A stretch of 11,382 bases of DNA from DATKKX01 sp035542775 (GTDB lineage: Bacteria; Planctomycetota; Phycisphaerae; UBA1845; UTPLA1): assembly GCA_035542775.1 (NCBI GenBank), contig DATKKX010000261.1, forward strand, positions 1 through 11,382. The letters run 5' to 3'. The position numbers and the translations under genes were made by a program. The notes under the pieces were generated by a model. That model saw only the letters and a program-made list of their open reading frames with translations, was not told where the DNA came from and did not search any database. This document shows positions 7,462 to 11,382 of this stretch, piece by piece (position 1 is the first letter of the stretch; every line of letters begins with the position of its first letter).

Positions 7462-10400
7462 ATGAGGCAAGACAATCGCCACGAGGTGCCGGCTGAGGCG
7501 GGCGATCTCAATTCCCAGGTAGGCAAGGATGGCATAGCCAGGCGCGTCGCGGAAATCGATGCCGCCAAGGCGACTCAGATACTGGAGGGGCAAGATCGTG
7601 GCTTCCCCGATCCGGGCGTCGTTGTGTCGTTGCGCTTGCGAGGCGGCGGATCGGGCCTGGAAAGCCGGCTGGTCGCCTCTCAGGCTCCGCTCCCTCCCGA
7701 GGACCTCGGTGCAGACCTGTCCGGGGATGGAGAGTTCGACCTGCCGCCAGCGGAAGCGGTCACTGAGGCCGATTTGGCGGCCGAGCTGGTCCAGGACCTC
7801 GAACGGCTGAGGGAGGCGTCCGATCAGATCGCCAACACCGGCGAGTGGCTGGAACAACATTCCCCGGAAACAGGCCCCCAGGAGGGGGGAGAGCGGGTAG
7901 AATCTCCATGGGGGTGTCGAGCGTCGGCGACCTCATCGGCCATGATGAGGCCGGGCGCGGCCGGGCGCGGCGAAATCACGGTTGAAAAACAGGATGCTGT
8001 GCCGGAAGCTGAGCACCAGGAACGCGTGCCGATGAAGATCACGACAGGCAAGCGAGCGGCTGCGGACATATCCCGGAGAAAGGGTGATGCGGATCGCCCT
8101 GGGTCGCCCGAAGCGGCTCCTGGCGAGCCGCCACCGGATGGAGGCGAGCAATCGGCCCGGATGAACGACGCCGACGCAAAGGAAGGTACCGCTCAGGCCG
8201 CTACTGCGAAGTTGGAGGCGGAGTTGAGAAACGCCCAGGAGGCGCTGCAGCGCCTTCGTGAACGCGCCGCCCTCCAGACCCGCATGTACGGCTCGGTAGG
8301 CGCCCAGACGCGCAAGCTCGATCAACGCGCCTCGGAGTTGCGGGCGCGAGTGGCCAAGGCCCAGGAGGCCCTGCATGAACGGGCCCGGAAGCTGCAAACA
8401 GCGCTCGACAGGGAGCGCGAGAGGCTTCGCGCCTACCATGCGAAGCTCCAGCAGCGAGCCAAGGAGCTCTCCGAGTGGACGCAGGAACGGAAGGCGAAGC
8501 TCGCGGACGAAATCGCCGCACAGCGTACTGCGATCGAGGTCGAACGGGCTGCGCTGGCCCGGCGTGAGCAGGATCTCGAGCGGCGATTTGAGGCCCTCAG
8601 CGGGACGGAGCAGCAGGGCATTGAGGCGGTCCGCGCGGAATTGGAGCAAACCTATCAGGCCCGCCTGGCGGAGGTCGAGCGGAACGCGGAGGTCAGGTCG
8701 GCTGAGTTGGAGGCCCGCGAAGGGGCGATCCTCCGACGGGAAGTGGAACAGTCCGCCCGACTCAAGGCGTTTGAGGAGTCTCGCGCCGCGATGGAAGCTG
8801 ATCTCCGCGCCAGGGCCGCGAAACTGGCGGAGTCGGTGCAGGCGGAACGAGCGCGACTTTCGCAGGAGATCGCCGAGCGCGGGAAGGAACTCGAAGATGC
8901 CGCCGGCCGCCGCGAGGCTGAGTTGGCCAGGTCGCAAGAGCAGTCCGCCGCTCGCGAGCAGGCGATTGCTCGGGATGCGCAGAAGGTGGAGGAGCTCAGG
9001 CAGACTCTCGAGGCTCAGGGGCGCGACATCAGCAAGCGGGCAGCGGACCTGGATCGTCGCGACGGGGAACTGGCCCGGATTTCCGCGGCCATGGAGGTTC
9101 GAGAGCGCCGCCTGCACGAGTGGCAGGCTCGTGTCGAACAGACCGAGGGCCGGTTGGAGGCGGTGCGGGCGGAGTTGGAGGAGGAAGTTCTGGCCGCCCA
9201 GCACAGCGCCGAGGAGAATCAGAAGCAGGGCGAGAAAATCAAGGTCCAACTCGAGGAGCTCAAGGGACGCCGTGCGGAGATCCTCCGCGGACGCGAACAG
9301 GTCGAGTCCCGGTTGAAGGAATTGGAGGAGAGGAAAGCGCTGCTCGACCAACAGGCGGCGGAAATTGAGCAGTCCAAACGGAAGTTCGAAGAGCAGGCCG
9401 CCCTGATTACCAGGGAACGCCAGCAGTTCGCCGATCTGACGGAGCGTTCAGAGGAGGTCGAGCGTCAGCGTGCCGAACTGGCTTCGCGCATCTCTGAGGT
9501 CTTTCGCCAGGAGGAAGCGCTGAAGGAGCGGGAGGCCGCTCACCAGGCGGAAGTCGAGGCACTCGAACGAGCTCGCAAGGATCTTGACGCTGTCCGAGAG
9601 AGCCTCGCCGCGCGGGAGCGAGAGTTCGAGAATCAAGAGGTGGGGATAAACGAGCGGACGGCGCGAATCGAGGAATTCGAGCGGCGGCTGCAACAAAAGG
9701 CCCAGGAGCTGGCCGAAGAGCGGAGCGAGCTGGACGGTCTCCGGGCAGAGCATGCCGATGGCGTCGCGTCGTTGGAGAAAGCCCGGGACAAGATCGTCAA
9801 GCAGCAGCTTCTTCTGGACGAGGCACAGCTATCGCTTCAGATCGACCGCCACCACCTCGACGAGCGGGAGCAGGCCTTGACCGAGGCCCAGGCGGCGCTC
9901 CAGAGAGGACGAGACAGGTTGACGGCGGATCAGGCCGCTCTGACCTCCGCGCGCAGTGAAATGGAAAGGCTCGGCGCGGAACTGGCCCGCCACCAGGAGG
10001 AGACCGCCGCGGCCAAGGCCACGGTGGAGGCGGAGCACGCCCGTCTGGAGCGAGACGGGGTCTTCCTGCGGGACCGGGAGCGTGTCCTCGCTGAAGAGAA
10101 GGCGAATTTCGAGACGGCCAGGAAGGAGACTGAGGAGCTCCGCCGGGATCTGACCCGGCGCGTCGAAGAGGCCGAGGAGTTCCGCCGGCAGCTTGCCGAG
10201 AAGGCCGGGCATTTGAAATCCCGCAGGGAGCAACTGGCCAAGGATACGGCGATCGTCGACGAACGCCTGCGCACGCTGGATGCCGAGTTGGCCAAGGTCG
10301 CCGAGAAGGACCGCGAGCTGCAGAGGGGGCGGGCTCAGTTTGATGCCGAGCGAAAGCAAACCGCCGCTGACCGCCAGCAACTGGAGCGGGAAAGGGAGGA

Positions 10401-11382
10401 GCTGGAGCAGGCGCGGCGGACCTTCCAGGGAGGCTTGCGGAGTCTCGACGAAAGTCGGCGTCAAATCGCCGAGCGGGAAGCCGAGCTGGGTCTGCGAACT
10501 CACGAAATGGACGAGCTGCGCCGGCGCCTGGAGGACGATCGCGCCGAACTGCAGCGTCAACGGCAGGAAGTGCTGGCATTGCAGAAGGAGCGGGGCGACG
10601 CCACGAGCAAGGTGGAAGCCCTGATGGCCCAGACCGAGGCGCAACATGCGGAGCTTCGTCGCCGCGAGGAACTTTTGGAGGCACAGCAGCAGGCCCTGGG
10701 GGCCCGGGCCGCGGAATTGACCAGGGCGGAGGAAGAGTTGAAGCGCCGTCAGAGGGAGCATGAAGCACTGGATCTGGACCTTGCCGCGGAGTCGGAGGCC
10801 CTGGAGGCGAAGCGGAAGGAATTCAACTCGCTGATGGACTCGGAAAAGGCCGCGTTGGAGGCGAGCCGCAAGCAGCTTCAGTCGGAGGTCGCCGCGGAGC
10901 AGGCCCGCCTGCAGGACCGGGCCCGTGAGCTGGAAGCGACGATCGCGGCGCACGCAGCCGTCTCCGCCCAGGACGACGTGATCGCCGAGCGACCGGACAC
11001 TGACCAGGCCCGCACGGATCTCGGTGTCGGCCTGTCCGAACGGTTGGCGGAAGTGGTCAGGAAAGAAGAGGCCGTCGAGACTCGTTGTCGATTGCGCCTG
11101 GAGGAATTGGATCGCGATATCGAGCAGCGGCTGGCCAAGTTGGAAAAGGAAATCCGCGAGCGCCGGGAACAGGCGGAGCACGAAATCCGCGAGCGCCGCA
11201 GGATGCAGGAGGACGATCTCAGAATCGCTCGGAGCCGGCTGGATGAGCAGGTCGAGGAACTGCGTCGACGCCAGGACGCGGCCGCTCAGGAGCATTCGCT
11301 TTTGTGCCAGCAACGGCGGGAACTGCAGGAACAATGGCGGCAGGAGTCTCTCGGGGATCGACCCGGGGAAGAGCCGTCTTTC
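7462..11382 (+). CDS. Giant coiled-coil protein, 3' end outside the window
   Basis: An open frame of 1307 codons that reaches the window edge without a stop. ATG 7462 has GGAG (7449-7452) nine bases upstream. Residues 1-225 are Pro/Gly-rich and probably disordered, with one helix at about 104-133 (DLAAELVQDLERLREA). From residue 226 to 1177 there is no proline; the sequence is rich in Glu, Arg, Ala, Leu and Gln with heptad-like spacing, as in a long continuous coiled coil. After Pro1178 a further coil runs to about 1295, then the sequence turns Gly/Pro/Glu-rich, so the rod may end just before the edge. No Walker motif is seen, so it is not an SMC or Rad50 ATPase, and no membrane segment is visible. 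Residues 293-336 match a block in the upstream FHA protein with 24 of 44 identities, indicating common ancestry. Residues about 143-170 may be read in a shifted frame relative to the ancestral gene (see the tandem repeat at 7949-7971). The large open frames on the opposite strand are composition shadows. Role unknown; cytoskeletal, nucleoid or tethering rod are all possible. Confidence 0.9.
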   Translation, partial: MRQDNRHEVPAEAGDLNSQVGKDGIARRVAEIDAAKATQILEGQDRGFPDPGVVVSLRLRGGGSGLESRLVASQAPLPPEDLGADLSGDGEFDLPPAEAVTEADLAAELVQDLERLREASDQIANTGEWLEQHSPETGPQEGGERVESPWGCRASATSSAMMRPGAAGRGEITVEKQDAVPEAEHQERVPMKITTGKRAAADISRRKGDADRPGSPEAAPGEPPPDGGEQSARMNDADAKEGTAQAATAKLEAELRNAQEALQRLRERAALQTRMYGSVGAQTRKLDQRASELRARVAKAQEALHERARKLQTALDRERERLRAYHAKLQQRAKELSEWTQERKAKLADEIAAQRTAIEVERAALARREQDLERRFEALSGTEQQGIEAVRAELEQTYQARLAEVERNAEVRSAELEAREGAILRREVEQSARLKAFEESRAAMEADLRARAAKLAESVQAERARLSQEIAERGKELEDAAGRREAELARSQEQSAAREQAIARDAQKVEELRQTLEAQGRDISKRAADLDRRDGELARISAAMEVRERRLHEWQARVEQTEGRLEAVRAELEEEVLAAQHSAEENQKQGEKIKVQLEELKGRRAEILRGREQVESRLKELEERKALLDQQAAEIEQSKRKFEEQAALITRERQQFADLTERSEEVERQRAELASRISEVFRQEEALKEREAAHQAEVEALERARKDLDAVRESLAAREREFENQEVGINERTARIEEFERRLQQKAQELAEERSELDGLRAEHADGVASLEKARDKIVKQQLLLDEAQLSLQIDRHHLDEREQALTEAQAALQRGRDRLTADQAALTSARSEMERLGAELARHQEETAAAKATVEAEHARLERDGVFLRDRERVLAEEKANFETARKETEELRRDLTRRVEEAEEFRRQLAEKAGHLKSRREQLAKDTAIVDERLRTLDAELAKVAEKDRELQRGRAQFDAERKQTAADRQQLEREREELEQARRTFQGGLRSLDESRRQIAEREAELGLRTHEMDELRRRLEDDRAELQRQRQEVLALQKERGDATSKVEALMAQTEAQHAELRRREELLEAQQQALGARAAELTRAEEELKRRQREHEALDLDLAAESEALEAKRKEFNSLMDSEKAALEASRKQLQSEVAAEQARLQDRARELEATIAAHAAVSAQDDVIAERPDTDQARTDLGVGLSERLAEVVRKEEAVETRCRLRLEELDRDIEQRLAKLEKEIRERREQAEHEIRERRRMQEDDLRIARSRLDEQVEELRRRQDAAAQEHSLLCQQRRELQEQWRQESLGDRPGEEPSF
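7949..7971. repeat. 10-bp tandem duplication inside the giant coiled-coil gene
   Basis: CCGGGCGCGG occurs at 7951-7960 and immediately again at 7961-7970; the period-10 pattern extends from 7949 to 7971. Ten is not a multiple of three, so gain or loss of one copy shifts the reading frame. The frame stays open here only because of the sequence upstream, which suggests a compensated change. Confidence 0.8.
11149..11198 (+). repeat. 17-bp direct repeat with 33-bp (11-codon) period
   Basis: GAAATCCGCGAGCGCCG at 11149-11165 recurs exactly at 11182-11198. The offset is 33 bases, so the peptide EIRERR is repeated every 11 residues. This matches a hendecad coiled-coil period and suggests a recent in-frame duplication near the end of the rod. 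Confidence 0.75.

Noticed and set aside
7933..9351. A 472-codon open frame on the - strand opposite the giant coiled-coil gene
   Set aside because: Its Leu/Gly/Arg-rich sequence is the antisense of GAG/CGC/CTG-rich coiled-coil codons; the + strand frame is continuous and has a ribosome site.
9829..11334. A 501-codon open frame on the - strand near the right edge
   Set aside because: Same antisense shadow of the coiled-coil codons; no domain or start signal.
8137..11340. Tandem repeat array or low-complexity satellite
   Set aside because: The periodicity is at amino-acid level (heptads), not in DNA; apart from one 17-bp duplication no long DNA repeats were seen.
7462..11382. SMC/Rad50/MukB-type chromosome segregation ATPase
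   Set aside because: The N-terminal 225 residues have no Walker A motif and no hinge-like domain is seen in the rod; only the coiled coil is similar in style.
1..11382. CRISPR array, tRNA, rRNA, insertion sequence or phage attachment site
   Set aside because: I saw no regularly spaced repeats, cloverleaf, transposase motif or paired terminal inverted repeats with target duplication.

Overview
The window is GC-rich DNA, all coded on the + strand. It most resembles a planctomycete-type genome (Planctomycetota, possibly Phycisphaerae or a relative). That placement is an inference from three things: a C-terminal PEP-CTERM sorting signal at the left edge, a SWIM-associated type of SNF2 helicase, and FHA plus giant coiled-coil genes. 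No ribosomal RNA or other phylogenetic marker is present to confirm it.

Layout from left to right. (1) 1-179: the last 58 codons of an exported PEP-CTERM protein. (2) 180-612: a gene-free stretch with three inverted repeats; the last (371-413) is a convincing intrinsic terminator. (3) 613-3855: a complete 1080-residue SNF2-family ATPase with an N-terminal SNF2-associated domain. (4) 3857-4240: a 127-codon ORF one base after the helicase stop, resembling only the C-terminal tail of the SWIM zinc-finger protein usually encoded beside such helicases; the zinc finger itself is absent. (5) 4241-4655: a second gene-free stretch, AT-rich towards its right end, with palindromes, a repeated 9-mer and a weak promoter-like element. 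(6) 4656-7355: an 899-residue protein with two divergent FHA domains, an acidic linker and a long coiled coil. (7) 7462-11382: the first 1307 codons of a giant coiled-coil protein that runs off the window, including 952 consecutive codons without proline.

The left half reads as a normal cell-surface gene followed by a helicase/SWIM pair that has apparently lost the working part of its partner. The right half is the unusual part. The FHA/coiled-coil protein and the giant coiled-coil protein are adjacent, share a 44-residue block (24 identities without gaps) and look like a paralogous structural pair. Neither has a visible signal peptide, membrane segment or ATPase motif, so a cytoplasmic scaffold or filament is the simplest reading, but no function can be assigned. 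The second gene also carries a 10-bp tandem duplication that appears to compensate an upstream frame change over about 75 bp.
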